DNA from: Pseudorasbora parva
Lineage: Eukaryota > Chordata > Actinopteri > Cypriniformes > Gobionidae
Direction: 5' to 3'
Assembly (NCBI RefSeq): GCF_024679245.1
Contig: NC_090196.1
Coordinates: 10,894,782-10,958,781 of the forward strand
Length of the DNA: 64,000 nucleotides
This document shows, in pieces, positions 10,642 to 20,780 of this stretch; position 1 is the stretch's first letter, and the number at the start of each line of letters is the position of its first letter. The translations under genes and the position numbers were made by a program. Under the pieces are notes generated by a model. The model searched no databases. It was not told the DNA's origin and worked only from the letters and a program-made list of their open reading frames with translations.

Positions 10642-11035
10642 AATGAATCGCACACATTCATGCCAGAGCCAATTTTATTAAAAATGACAGTTTTCTTTAT
10701 TGTGACTAATATTGTATGTCATATAGCACACTTCACACAGAGAGGCTGGATAGCTGGCTTGAATGGTTTCTAGCCAAGTGAAGCAAACTCACGTATCAGA
10801 CTTTCAAAGGGGGTTTATTATCACCGTAAATCCCTCGCACACATGGGGCAGTTAAACACTCCACTGACAGCTGCGTTACTAAACAGAAAAACAACGGCAA
10901 AGAGTAACAGAAATTTAGAAAGCATCCATGCGACGTTCACAGCTCGCGCTTCATCTACTACGGACTACCCTCCCATCAGCGAGTGAGAGGAGAGTACGTT
11001 CCGCCTTAAAGGAGCAGTACCTTATTTAACGAGGT
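10642..11035. other. Unassigned sequence
   Basis: I see no gene, repeat end or RNA here. Confidence 0.4.
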
Positions 11036-11043
11036 AAAGTATC

Positions 11044-11657
11044 CAGTGTTCCCAACTAATTTTCAGAGCAGTTGCTAAAGGCAGATCGTTTTGTTACTAA
11101 AAGTTTCTAAATGACATTGTGACGTAATTGCACATGACGTCGTTACTTAATCGCAACGCAAAACTACATAGATATTATTTGAAATGCTAATTTAGATTTG
11201 TTGTAAAAGTTGTGTAGGAAATTATAAATTTGTCCTTTAAAAAAAAAAAAAAAGTGACTTGCCTTTATGCATTTAAATAATTTTGCTAAACATGTGAAAT
11301 CCATGTGTGCTACTGCTGGTGCACTCAACAAATATTTTTTGCTACTGTTGCTGCCTGCAGTGCAGCGGCAGCCTCGTGCCTGACTAGACCTGTGTAGCCA
11401 CGCCCCCACTTGCTGTCTTATCTCTTCCAGTTTTTACAGCTATTTCCACAGCGATCTTAAGGAATCATGAATCAACCGCTCATTCTATTTAACTAGCTGT
11501 ACGTGTGCTGTTTTGATTAGAGTCACTTTACAGAAGTTGCTAAAAGTTGCCAAATAAATGTTAAAAATTGCTAAATTGTTGCTAGGTGCTTTTTGAAAAA
11601 AAAAAAAAAAACATGGTTGCTAAATCTAGCAACAAAATTGCTAAGTTGGAAACACTG
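11044..11657. mobile_element. hAT-like MITE, 614 bp
   Basis: The ends CAGTGTTCCCAACT and, reversed, CAGTGTTTCCAACTT are flanked by AAAGTATC (11036-11043) and GAAGTATC (11658-11665), 7 of 8 matching. TTGCTAAA-type motifs repeat near both ends. There is no transposase frame. Confidence 0.65.
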
Positions 11658-11665
11658 GAAGTATC

Positions 11666-12625
11666 CAATGAGGCTGCTTTAGGGACCGTCTGCAAATTCA
11701 CAGTAACTCACCAAAAGGCTTTTTACGTTCCAAAGTTTGTAGTACATTCCTACTGGCCAGACTTACTTACTACAGGTGAAATCAACTGAAGTAAACCTGG
11801 CTTGACATGGTCATTCAATATCCGTGGATCTATGGACCGTCTCTAAAGTTATATACAACTTTGGTATATTGCTGCACAATTCTAATCAAATGCTATTAGG
11901 CTACTATAACTAGGAACTGAATTAATTGCATGAAAAACCGAATCATCTCGCAAGGAATTGCACAAGTGGGATTTTAGTGAGCAGAATTCGCCCCACACGA
12001 TTCACCTCATTTATTTCCTTGAACGTGCATTCGCGACTTCAGTGCTGTTATGTTATTGGGAAAACACGAGACGAACACAGCGAGTAGCAGACCCAGTTTA
12101 CTTCCGGTTTGTTCACCATACATATACGTCCGAGTAACCACAAATCTTAAACAATTATTCCCTTTATACAACAAGTGCGTTACATGCAAGCTAATATCTC
12201 ACAAAACTAGCTTTTTGAAATAAGTTTCCCCGTTTACATACAACAGCAAACTGACAATGTAGTAAACCGCGTCTACATGACTAGTAATAAACGGGGTAGC
12301 CTTTAATTCTTCGTGCTGCATGCAGTTATGCAGCGTTTTGACTGAACCTCTTCTGCTGCTTGTGGTCAGAACATATCTTATCAATTTCTGGGTCTTAAAG
12401 TCTGCGTTTGTGATATGTCCTTATTTCATGTAAAAGCTAGCTGGCTCCGTCTGGGTGCATTTAAATCTGCTCTAAGCAAGCGTTTGTCACGTATCTCACA
12501 TGCGCACTTCAATAAGCCGACAGAAATGGGTAATGCGTTACATGCCGCGCGAAATCGGGGTAAAGAGAAAACTACCTGTCCCGACTGGGTAATGCTTACG
12601 CCGTCCATGACCTTACCAGCAGCCA
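11666..12625. other. Unassigned sequence
   Basis: No recognisable coding sequence or repeat. Short frames on both strands have no domain. Confidence 0.4.
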
Positions 12626-13165
12626 TATCACCCTGTAGCCCAAGACTGGTTTCCCACTGAAGCTAAGCAGGGCTGAGCCTGGTCAGTACCTGGATGGGAG
12701 ACCAACTGGGAAAACCAGGTAGCTGCTGGTAGAGGTGTTAGTGAGGCCAGCAGGGGGTGCTCACCCTGTGGTCTGTGTGGGTCCTAACACCCCAGTATAG
12801 TGATGGGGACACTATACTGACAAAGAGCACCGTCTTTCGGATGAGACGTTAAACTGACTCTCTGTGGTCATTAAAAATCCCAGGAAAAAGAGTAGGGGTG
12901 TAACCACGGCATTCTGGCCAAATTTGCCCATTGGCCCCTGTCCATCATGGCCTCCTAATAATCCCCATATCCTGATTGGCTTCATCACTCGGTCTCCTCT
13001 CCACCAATCAGCTGGTGTGTGGTGAGCGTTCTGGCGCAATATGGCTGCCGTCGCATCATCCAGGGGGATGCTGCACATTGGTGGTGGTTGAGGAGATTCC
13101 CCCCTTCAATGTAAAGCGCCTTGAAAAGCGCTATATAAATCGAACGCATTATTATTATTATTATT
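12626..13165 (+). mobile_element. SINE3-type retroposon with 5S rRNA head
   Basis: Bases about 12655-12712 resemble the internal promoter half of 5S rRNA (GAAGCTAAGCAGGG, CCTGG, GTACCTGGATGGGAGACC). That gives a pol III start as described for the fish SINE3 family. The unrelated body ends GCGCTATATAAAT followed by (ATT)n, resembling a CR1/L2-like LINE tail that would supply retrotransposition. A target duplication is not evident. Confidence 0.85.
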
Positions 13166-13172
13166 ATTATTA
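13147..13172 (+). repeat. (ATT)n tail microsatellite
   Basis: About eight ATT repeats directly after the SINE3 3' end. Confidence 0.85.
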
Positions 13173-14210
13173 CTCCGATAAAAGGAAACCGGTAGCACGT
13201 TTAGATGACCATGTTCAATGTCGGCTAAGAACGTGCATGTAAGCATACCCATCGATCACAAGCCGCCCGATTTGGAGTTAAAATCACTGCGTATTGTCAT
13301 GGACTCGCTGAAGTTAGCCTAATAAGGTATATGACTGACTCAAAAACAATTTCAGACGAGATCTGCACTCGTCACATGAAGGACATCAATCACGAGTTAC
13401 AGCTGGCAACTCACTCTCCATTCATATCTAATTGTCTTCACTAAGTCTTTTAACATTTTCTAAAGCATCAGGCATGGCAAACGTAATGACATCGCATCCA
13501 CGTCGCTTCAGCATCTAGTCATTTCAGATAAATTATAGGCTTATTATCTGTTCCTAAGCTATAGGTAAGGCACCCGTTTAAAACTATAGGCGCTAACTTG
13601 AAACGTGCATTTGCTCTCAAACATATTTGAGTCTGGGAATGCTTGTCTTAGAGCTATAGTAGGCTACTATACCTATAGTATGCCTCATCTGCTAACCTTA
13701 CTTGTGCTTCTGCTTTAGTGACACTTGCCTATGGATCTGTTAACAGCTGCTTAAATTTCATTCTCTTTCATTTTCACAGGAGGTTGCTGTTTGTTTGGGG
13801 GGAATGGTTTAGCTCTTTAGTCAAATCATGTGAGCATCCCCTAATGCTGTTGCTGTACCCTGACTCTCTGCTAAATTCATGATGCTCATGAATGCAGGAG
13901 ACCCATCTATTAGAACCATACTAATTTAAGTATTTAATTGCCTAATCCACCCTCTTGTTTATCTCAAGAGGGTTGCCAGGTATGGTTTGTTTGGGGGGAA
14001 TAGTTCAGCTCTCACAGCCCTAAACTGTGCGAGCGTTCCCTAATGCTGCTTCCGTCTCTCTGCTATTTCATGGTGCTCATGAAAGGTCAGTGGACTCCCT
14101 GAACAGAGCCATACCGCCAAAACATTCATTCAGAATTATCAACTTGCATTGCAATTTATATCAAATTCCTAAATCATTTTATTTGTTCTTGACTTAAGAG
14201 ACCTGATAAA
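13171..14210. other. Unassigned sequence with an internal direct duplication
   Basis: Bases about 13788-13893 and 13986-14083 are diverged direct copies; both begin GTTTGTTTGGGGGGAAT and end near ATGCTCATGAA (or GTGCTCATGAA). No coding potential is apparent. Confidence 0.5.
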
Positions 14211-14551
14211 CTGATAGATGCTGATGTTTGATGTTCAGGATGTGAAATGAAATAAGTGAATTTTATTTACCACATTTACACTAAAATAAATTAATTACTT
14301 ATGCAATTGTCCTATTAACATGTGTACTCAACTGTCCATGAATGAAAATACTCACTTGTAGAAGCTGTTGTCGAAGAGCTTGTAGGTGCTGTGGTTGCTG
14401 AAAAATTAGATTTATGGAAAATTAGAAACATAATTTAAATAATATTCATTGACATGCTTAAAAGGACATTTTTGCATGCAATGCAATTCTTTATTGCAAA
14501 AACTTGTTAATAAAAGACCACATGACAGCATTTATAAACTGCGTAAATACA
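14211..14551. repeat. Mini-exon array block, 42-nt exon subtype
   Basis: This resumes the array with GATGCTGATGTTTGATGTT and ends at the DIRS junction AAATACAGTT. It is the unit subtype in which the exon is 42 nt and the flanking text contains ACATGTGTACTCAACTGTCC. Confidence 0.75.
14356..14397 (-). CDS. Putative PTS mini-exon 14
   Basis: 42 nt, phase 1-1, encoding TTAPTSSSTTAST. Acceptor CTAATTTTTCAG, donor GTGAGTATTTT. All changes from the 45-nt type keep Thr, Ser, Pro or Ala. Confidence 0.5.
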
Positions 14552-14669
14552 GTTCCCTTTATCGAGGGAACTCGAGCTGCGTCGAAACGCTAGGGGAACG
14601 CCTCTGCGTGATGCGTCATGAAGCACTAGTGAAATCAGTCAAATAGCGAGGAGATGCGTCATAGGCGGG

Positions 14670-14697
14670 TGACGTCATCGACCAGGAAGCTAAAAAG
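14670..14697 (+). promoter_or_regulatory. DIRS terminal promoter: CRE-like palindrome and degenerate TATA
   Basis: TGACGTCA at 14670-14677, then TAAAAAG near 14691 where sister copies have TATAAAG. Confidence 0.5.
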
Positions 14698-14807
14698 CAT
14701 ACCCGGACCAAACAGTCATTTGCTTCTGTGCCTTCACAAGAGCTCTATGTGAATATTGTATGTCCATTTATTTTGTGCGTTTGTCAGAAAAAAGAAAGAA
14801 AGATATT

Positions 14808-15459
14808 ATGGCGAGCGGTCAATTCAAGCCTTGTGTCACTCCCTGCCCACACTACATCACGGGTGGGGATACACACGACTTGTGTGTCATGTGTTTGGGG
14901 CTCGATAATGCTCAGTCAGCTCTCGAGGGGGCTGGCTGCGAGCATTGTGAGAGACTCCCGATGCGTACATTAAGATCACGCTGGGCACTCTTCGAGAAGA
15001 GTGCTTTGGCTCACGGTCTGCGGTTTCTTCCGCTCGCGCTGAGGCACAGGCGCAGCAGCACTCCAGTTCTGAGGAACTGGATGTTGTGAGCCTCGATGAT
15101 GATGATTTTCCGATGCCGCCGTTACACACACAGCGTAGTGTCTATGGAGCTATTGGAGGTTGTGACTCGCGCCGTGTCCAGATTAAGTCTAGACTGGCCG
15201 GCCGTGCGTCAAGAAACTCAACAACAGAGTAGATTAGACGAGCGTTTTTTTTTTTTTTTTTGCCATCATATTCACAGCCTCCAAAGCGGGGCTTGCTGTT
15301 CTTCCCGGACATCCACACCGAGGTGTCGAGGTCCTGGTCGAAACCAGCATCATTCAGGGTCTTCAACCCCGCCACGTGCGAGTATTCAAATATCGTTGGG
15401 TTGAAGACCCATGGTTATGCGGCAATGGCTCGGGTGGAAGAGACGCTTGCGAGCACTTG
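14808..15459 (+). pseudogene. DIRS Gag fragment, frameshifted and truncated
   Basis: Starts ATG GCG AGC, matching the other copies. Residues about 8-45 hold the Cys/His module (C-x3-C-P-H-Y-I-T-x2-D-T-H-x-L-C-V-x-C-L-G, then C-x2-C). After about 60 codons the frame shifts. Later parts (PFLPDIHTEVSRSW-like, VGLKTHGYAAMARVEETLAS) are in another frame, after a poly-T run at 15246-15261 that has replaced coding sequence. The gene ends at the truncation and is not functional. Confidence 0.8.
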
Positions 15460-15794
15460 ATGCATTGTGTCGGTGTATGATAGGGCCCTAAATCTATAAA
15501 CTGGAGATTGTGGCACAAATAAAAAACAGTTTGATACTCATCATGTGAAATTAAATAAGTACAATAATTATTTACCACATTTACAGTAAAATAAATAAAA
15601 TACTTATGCAATTGTCTAACGTAGGGACCATAGCAGCCTTCCACACACTGTTATGTGGTGGAAGAATAAATACATGTTTGATACTCGGTATGTGAAGTGC
15701 AATTATTATTTACAACGTTTTCACTAAAATAAATTACTGAGGCAATTGTCCTGTTAACATGTTAACTCAATTGTCCATAAATAAAAATACTCAC

Positions 15795-15839
15795 GTGTAG
15801 AAGTTGGTGTTTGAGAAGAGCTTGTAGGTTCAGGGGTTG
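15795..15839 (-). CDS. Putative PTS mini-exon 13
   Basis: 45 nt, TPEPTSSSQTPTST, acceptor TTTGTTTCAG, donor GTGAGTATTTT. Confidence 0.5.
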
Positions 15840-16278
15840 CTGAAACAAATTAGATTTATAAAGAAATAGAAACATAATTTAAGTAATAATCACTGACATG
15901 CTTAAAATAACTGTGTCAGGCTAAAACTAGCAAAAAACACTTGATGCATTGTGTCGGTGTGTGATAGGGCCCTAAATCTATAAACTGGAGTTTGGGACAC
16001 AAATAAACAGTTTGATACTCATCATGTTAAAATAAATAAGTACAATTATATTTTACCCCATTTACACTAAAATAAATAAAAGACTGATGCAATTGTCCTA
16101 CGTGGCGGCCATAGCAGCCTTCCACACACCGTTATGGGGTGGAAGAATAAATACATGTTTGATACTTGGTATATGAGGTGCAATTATTATTTACAATGTT
16201 TACACTAAAATAAATAAATTACTGAGGCAATTGTCCTGTTAACATGTTAACTCAATTGTCCATAAATGAAATACTCAC

Positions 16279-16323
16279 GTGTAGAAGTTGATGTTTGAGA
16301 AGAGCTTGTAGGTTCAGGGGTTG
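16279..16323 (-). CDS. Putative PTS mini-exon 12
   Basis: 45 nt, TPEPTSSSQTSTST (Pro to Ser), splice sites intact. Confidence 0.5.
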
Positions 16324-16600
16324 CTGAAACAAATTAGATTTATAAAGAAATAGAAACATAATTTAAGTAATAATCACTGACATGCTTAAAATAACTGTGT
16401 CAGGCTAAAACTAGCAAAAAACACTTGATGCATTGTGTCGGTGTATGATAGGGCCCTAAAAACTGGAGATTGGGGCACAAATAAAAAACAGTTTGATACT
16501 CATCATGTGAAATTAAATAAGTACAATTATTATTAACCACATTTGCACTAAAATAAATAAAATACTGATGTAATTGTCCTACGTGGCCATAGCAGCCTTC

Positions 16601-16800
16601 CACATACCGTTATGTGGTGGATCTCTGGGGAAGCACTAACTGGTAACCCATTTTCTTACATGGTATTCTGAGGATGAGGCCTGCGGCTCAGGTCTTGGGA
16701 TCTAGCTATGTCACTGGAGGGGTTGTACTTGACACTAGGCTTACTGCGTTAGTCGGTATTGCCGGTGTGACCGTTGTTCAGGAAAACCATGGTTACATGC
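16601..16800 (+). pseudogene. Degenerate DIRS recombinase remnant
   Basis: Same ancient piece as at 1585-1962, but it jumps from TTGTTCAGGAAAACC directly to the ATGGTTACATGC end, lacking the RPGYVP block. Confidence 0.6.
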
Positions 16801-17128
16801 ATAATCTGAGAAGTTTTTCCCTAATAAAAATGTTCTGTTTTAACTGGTAGGTGCTGATGTTTGATATTCAGGATGTGAAATGAAATAAGTGAAAATATTA
16901 TTTACCACATTTACACTAAAATAAATAAATTACTGATGCAATTGTCCTATTAACATGTGTACTCAACTGTCCATGAATGAAAATACTCACTTGTAGAAGC
17001 TGTTGTCGAAGAGCTTGTAGGTGCAGTGGTTGCTGAAAAATTAGATTTATGGAAAATTAGAAACATAATTTAAATAATATTCATTGACATGCTTAAAAGG
17101 ACATTTTTGGATGCAATGCAATTGTTTA
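16801..17128. repeat. Mini-exon array block, 42-nt exon subtype
   Basis: Ends at GTTTACTGC, where it joins the DIRS copy through a shared CTGC. Confidence 0.8.
16991..17032 (-). CDS. Putative PTS mini-exon 11
   Basis: 42 nt, TTAPTSSSTTAST, acceptor ATTTTTCAG, donor GTGAGTATTTT. Confidence 0.5.
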
Positions 17129-17223
17129 CTGCGTCGAAACGTTGTGAGAACGCCTCTGCGTTAATGCGTCGTGAAGTGCGTGTAGAACCATTCCTTCGGA
17201 AGATCGATCGATCGTCGGCGTGA

Positions 17224-17249
17224 TGACGTCATCGACCAGAAGCTATAAA
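17224..17249 (+). promoter_or_regulatory. DIRS terminal promoter: TGACGTCA and TATAAA
   Basis: A CRE-type palindrome at 17224-17231 and TATAAA at 17244-17249, about 165 bp upstream of the gag start. Confidence 0.55.
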
Positions 17250-17411
17250 GCTTCCGTGAAAACAAACAGGAACTAGCTTCTGTGCCTTCAGCAAGTGATC
17301 TGTGTGAACCTGTCTGTCTATTTGGTGTTTTTGTCTGTCATTAGAGAATTTTCCACCCTTTGTTAAATATTCAAGAGATATTTACAAAAAAGAGAAAATA
17401 TAGATCGAAAA

Positions 17412-18396
17412 ATGGCGAGTGATAAGCAGTTTAAGAGGTGTGTTCATCCCTGCCCACGCTACATCACTGGTGGGGATACACACGCTCTATGTGTTGCCTG
17501 CTTGGGAGCGCAGCATGCCCAGGCAGCCCTCGAGGGGGCTACTTGCGAGCACTGTGAACAGCTTCCTCTGAGAATGCTGCGCTCCTGCCGGGCACTCTTC
17601 GAGGAGGGTTCCTCTGCTTGTGTTCCCCGCGGCTCGGGTCCCGCTGTTGCCGAGGCAGAGCGGAGGCTTCAGTCGTGGGGTTCACAATTGGACCTTGCAG
17701 AGGGGTTTGAGATGGGCACTGCCTTATCTCTGCCCTCACCTGCACCATCCAGCGTCTCTTCTCGGGGCTTGGAAGCACGCACTGCGGTTTATTCCCCCGA
17801 GAGAGATGCCGGTGCTCCAACTATCCAGCTCTGAGGAGGTGGACGTTGAGAGAATCGCGACTGAAGACTCGCCACTTCAGTCCCCTGCTAGCGAGGAGTT
17901 AATTGAGGTGCTCACGAGAGCGGTGGCCAGATTAAACATTGACTGGCCCACCGAAAGAGCTAAGGCAGGCAGAAAGAAAACAAGCAAGCTAGATAAAAGA
18001 TTTCTGCCATCTCGTGCAGCTGAACCTCAACGTCGGGTCCTGCGGTTCTTGCACGATCTGCACACCGAGGTGGCTAGATCGTGGAAGAGACCGGCTTCAT
18101 ATCGTGTCTTCAGCCCTCAAACATCAACCTACAGTAATATCTTAGGGCTGAAGCAGTACGGTTATGGAGCGATGCCAAAGGTTGAAGAGACGCTCGCGAG
18201 CCATCTCTCGCCTTCTTCGGCATCGTCCATAAAGGCCCCGACTTTGCCCACCAAACCTTTAAAAACAACGTCGGCATTGGTGGGCAAAGCGTACTCGGCA
18301 GCAGGTCAGGCTGCTGCATGCCTGCATACGATATAGCCATAATGCAGGCGTATCAACCCGACCTGCTCAGGGACCTGGACGGTCGCGATGAGGTGG
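17412..18396 (+). pseudogene. DIRS Gag, two frame breaks, 3' end deleted
   Basis: ATG GCG AGT start at 17412. Residues 8-46 contain the module CVHPCPRYITGGDTH, LCVACLGAQHAQAALEG and CEHC. The first frame ends at 17834, while the homologous text continues from about 17800 in the frame ending at 18336 (RLNIDWPTERA, FLHDLHTEVARSWKRPASYR, VGKAYSAAGQAAACLHT). One extra base near 18330 then breaks it again relative to the copy at 51.4 kb. The Gag of DIRS elements packages the RNA; this copy cannot make a full protein. Confidence 0.85.
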
Positions 18397-20370
18397 GGGG
18401 GGGACCTGCTGAACATGAGGCCGCTACAGTGGTGGCTCAGAACGAAAGGGTTCTCCCCGAGGGGAAACCCACTCCGCACGATCAAAGTCATGTGGCGATG
18501 CCTTCGTGCTCTGGTCATGTGGAAAAATCCTGGGTTTCTGTCCCAGGGACCCGTGTTGGGGGTTCATGTTCGTCGCGTAACGCTAACAACAGATGCTTCA
18601 CTCACGGGGTGGGGTGCGACCATGAGTGGCCGTTCATCCCAGGGTCTATGGCAGGAACACCAGCGGCTATGGCACATAAATCGGCTAGAGATGCTCGCTG
18701 TGTTTCTTGCATTGAAACAGTTTCTGCCCGACCTCAGGGGCCATCATGTATTAGTCAGGATGGACAACACATCGGTGGTCGCCTATATAAATCACCAGGG
18801 GGGTCTGAGGTCCCGTCCCTTATACAAACTGGCACGTCAGATCCTCCTGTGGGCCCAAGGGAAACTGCTGATCATCAGAGCAGTTTACATCCCAGGGGTC
18901 CTAAATCAGGAAGCGGACATCCTGTCGAGGCAGGGGCGGAGGCCCGGTGAATGGAGACTCCACCCTGAGGTGGTGGAGCTCCTATGGCAAAAGTATGGGA
19001 AAGCAGAGATAGACCTGTTTGCTTCAGCAGAGAATTCTCCCTGTCCTCAATGGTTCTCTCTGTCACATCCAGCCCCACATCCAGCCCCACAGGAGTGGCC
19101 AAGGCTGCCCCTGTACGCATTTCCCCCGATTGTCCTGCTTCCAGGAGTTCTGGAGAGGGTATGCCGGGACGGGGCCCAGGTACTTCTAGTGGCTCCGTAC
19201 TGGCCGACCAGAATATGGTTTTCGGACCTAATATCTCTCCTGGAAGGCTCTCCGATTGGAGATTCCGACCAGGAGGGACCTCCTCTCTCAGGCGGGCGGG
19301 AGATTCCTGCATCCGCGCCCAGAGTTATGGAAACTATGGGCCTGGCCTCTGAGGGGGCCAGGCTCATAGAGGAGGGTCTCTCGGCAGAGGTCGTAGAGAC
19401 CATCCTTCACTCCAGAGCTCCGTCCACGAGGAAGCTGTACGCTTTGAAATGGAAACTTTTCTCAGCATGGTGTAGAGAACGCCAGTGGGAACCAGTTAAC
19501 TGCCCGGTTGGTACAGTTCTGGAGTTCCTGCAGGCAAGGTTCTCGGCAGGGTTGACCCCCTCCACAATAAAGGTGTACGTGGCGGCCTTAGCTGCCTTCC
19601 ACGTCCCTTTGGGTGGAGTGTCTTTGGGAAGACACCCTCTAATTATACGTTTCTTCCGTGGTACTTTAAGGTTGAGGCCGGTGGTGCACTCGAGGGTCCC
19701 GACCTGGGACTTGGCCATTGTTTTACGGGGCTTGTCTGAGCCTCCGTTTGAACCCTTAGAGGAAGTCTCAGAGAAGTTCCTCACTCTAAAGACTATCTTT
19801 CTTTTGGCCATTTCATCTCTTAAAAGAATAGAAGACATCCAGTCCTTGTCGGTAGGGCCCTCATGTTTAGAGTTTGCGGCTGGTATGGTAAAGGCTTTCC
19901 TGCATCCCAGACAAGGTTACATCCCCAAGGTTCCTACGAGCCCACGGGGTCCCATTACTCTACAAGCCTTCTGTCCTCCTCCATTCATGACGTCAGACCA
20001 GGAAAGGTTAAATCTGCTGTGCCCGGTTAGGGCGTTAAACGCATACGTCCACAGAGCTGCCCTGTTGAGAAAGACTGATCAACTTTTTGTCTGTTTCGGA
20101 GCCCCGAAAAAGGGGGCTCCAGTGTCTAAGCAGAGAATGAGCAAGTGGGTGGTCAAGGCCATTTCACTTGCTTATGAGGCGGCCGGACAGCCGTCTCCAC
20201 TGGCTGTCCGGGCGCACTCTACTAGGGGTATGGCTGCTTCTAAAGCACTTTTGTCGGGGGCTACCCTCCAAGATATTTGCAATGCGGCAGGCTGGTCTTC
20301 GGCACTGACCTTTGTCAGATTCTACGAGTTAGATTTGGCATCTACTGTTGGGGCGCAAGTGCTTTCGTAG
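18388..20370 (+). CDS. DIRS RNase H-tyrosine recombinase fused frame (RT thumb remnant at N-terminus)
   Basis: 660 codons without a stop. The first ATG lies at the deletion junction and is not the native start. Residues 9-30 are the end of the RT thumb (MRPLQWWL). RNase H follows with D69 (TTDASLTGWG), E101 (INRLEMLAV) and D126 (RMDNTSVV). IPGVLNQEAD and EIDLFAS mark the DIRS linker. The recombinase starts near residue 335 (TILHSRAPSTRKLYALKW). Catalytic residues visible are R480 (SLKRIED), H610-x2-R613 (HSTR), W636 and Y646 (FVRFYELDL), the R-H-R-W-Y set of tyrosine recombinases, which integrate DIRS DNA circles without an integrase. The stop at 20368-20370 precedes the right-end repeats. 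It is the best preserved recombinase in the window and could be active in trans if expressed. Confidence 0.85.
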   Translation: MRWGGDLLNMRPLQWWLRTKGFSPRGNPLRTIKVMWRCLRALVMWKNPGFLSQGPVLGVHVRRVTLTTDASLTGWGATMSGRSSQGLWQEHQRLWHINRLEMLAVFLALKQFLPDLRGHHVLVRMDNTSVVAYINHQGGLRSRPLYKLARQILLWAQGKLLIIRAVYIPGVLNQEADILSRQGRRPGEWRLHPEVVELLWQKYGKAEIDLFASAENSPCPQWFSLSHPAPHPAPQEWPRLPLYAFPPIVLLPGVLERVCRDGAQVLLVAPYWPTRIWFSDLISLLEGSPIGDSDQEGPPLSGGREIPASAPRVMETMGLASEGARLIEEGLSAEVVETILHSRAPSTRKLYALKWKLFSAWCRERQWEPVNCPVGTVLEFLQARFSAGLTPSTIKVYVAALAAFHVPLGGVSLGRHPLIIRFFRGTLRLRPVVHSRVPTWDLAIVLRGLSEPPFEPLEEVSEKFLTLKTIFLLAISSLKRIEDIQSLSVGPSCLEFAAGMVKAFLHPRQGYIPKVPTSPRGPITLQAFCPPPFMTSDQERLNLLCPVRALNAYVHRAALLRKTDQLFVCFGAPKKGAPVSKQRMSKWVVKAISLAYEAAGQPSPLAVRAHSTRGMAASKALLSGATLQDICNAAGWSSALTFVRFYELDLASTVGAQVLS

Positions 20371-20455
20371 TCGTGTGCGCTACGGCTTCACACATACGAG
20401 GCACTTGGTCCTATGGCGATGTGGGTATAAGCGTTCTCACAGCGTTTCGACGCAG

Positions 20456-20780
20456 CTTGAGTTCCCCGAAAGGGAACATCTCGGTTACGTATGTAACCCT
20501 AGTTCCCTGAGGGAACGAGACGCTGCGTCGCCCGGCCATACTGCCGGCATGCCCGTGATCACTTACTTCAGGCTTTTTCAGAAGCTAGTTCCTGTTTGTT
20601 TTCACGGACGCTTTATAGCTTCTGGTCGATGATGTCATCACGCCGACGATCGACCGATCTTCCGATGGAATGGTTCTACACGCGCTTCACGACGCATTAA
20701 TGCAGAGGCGTTCTCACAGCGTTTCGATGCAGCTTCTCGTTCCCTCAGGGAACTAGGGTTACATACGTAACCGAGATGTT
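20456..20780. repeat. DIRS right-end module: two inverted palindromic arms around the terminal repeat
   Basis: GTTACGTATGTAACC + TAGTTCCCTGAGGGAACGAGACG at about 20484-20524 is repeated in inverse at about 20734-20775. The enclosed 200 bp is the inverse of the left terminal repeat (CATTAATGCAGAGGCG, TTCTACACGCGC, CTTTATAGCTTCTGG). Confidence 0.8.

Larger units (their letters stand above)
2001..14210. other. Large insertion interrupting the mini-exon array
   Basis: Array sequence stops after ATGTTCTGTTT near 2001 and resumes with GATGCTGATGTTTGATGTT near 14200; in the other units these two sites are adjacent. The 12.2 kb between holds an I-clade LINE, two hAT MITEs, a hAT element with a nested gypsy element, and SINE3. 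Without these, about 4.5 kb of unrecognised sequence remains (2001-2174, 2931-3044, 3875-4842, 10642-11035, 11666-12625, 13171-14210). I see no terminal inverted repeats for the whole block, so its nature is unknown. Confidence 0.55.
14552..15459 (+). mobile_element. DIRS copy DA, 5' end only
   Basis: The left junction is ACAGTT|CCCTTTATCGAGGGAAC at the GTT used by other copies. A terminal repeat, promoter motifs and most of gag follow. The copy stops within gag (VEETLAS) and joins array sequence at GAGCACTTGATGC, where CAC is shared by both sides. RT, recombinase and the right end are lost. Confidence 0.85.
15460..16600. repeat. Mini-exon array block, two 484-bp units
   Basis: Two head-to-tail units with exons at 15795 and 16279 (484 bp apart) and DIRS recombinase patches near 15628 and 16105. 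Confidence 0.85.
17129..20780 (+). mobile_element. DIRS copy DC with gag-RT deletion and intact RNase H-recombinase frame
   Basis: The left end has lost about 20 bp plus array flank by deletion between two CTGC tetranucleotides. The right end reads CCGAGATGTT|TTTCTGACTG, the GTT target seen intact at 30151. Gag is followed directly by RNase H; compared with the copy at 50-55 kb about 1.6 kb, covering the gag end and RT, is missing, with the junction in the poly-G at 18394-18402. The right end carries the two inverted palindromic modules at about 20460-20530 and 20730-20780. Confidence 0.9.

Noticed and set aside
12626..12745. A true 5S rRNA gene
   Set aside because: Only the internal-promoter half matches, followed by a SINE body and an (ATT)n tail.
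15363..16603. Minus-strand frames beginning MEGCYG (15644, 16603, and repeats at 22481, 24533)
   Set aside because: They are antisense readings of the array unit through the DIRS scrap and AT-rich intron; they recur only because the unit is repeated and have no domain.
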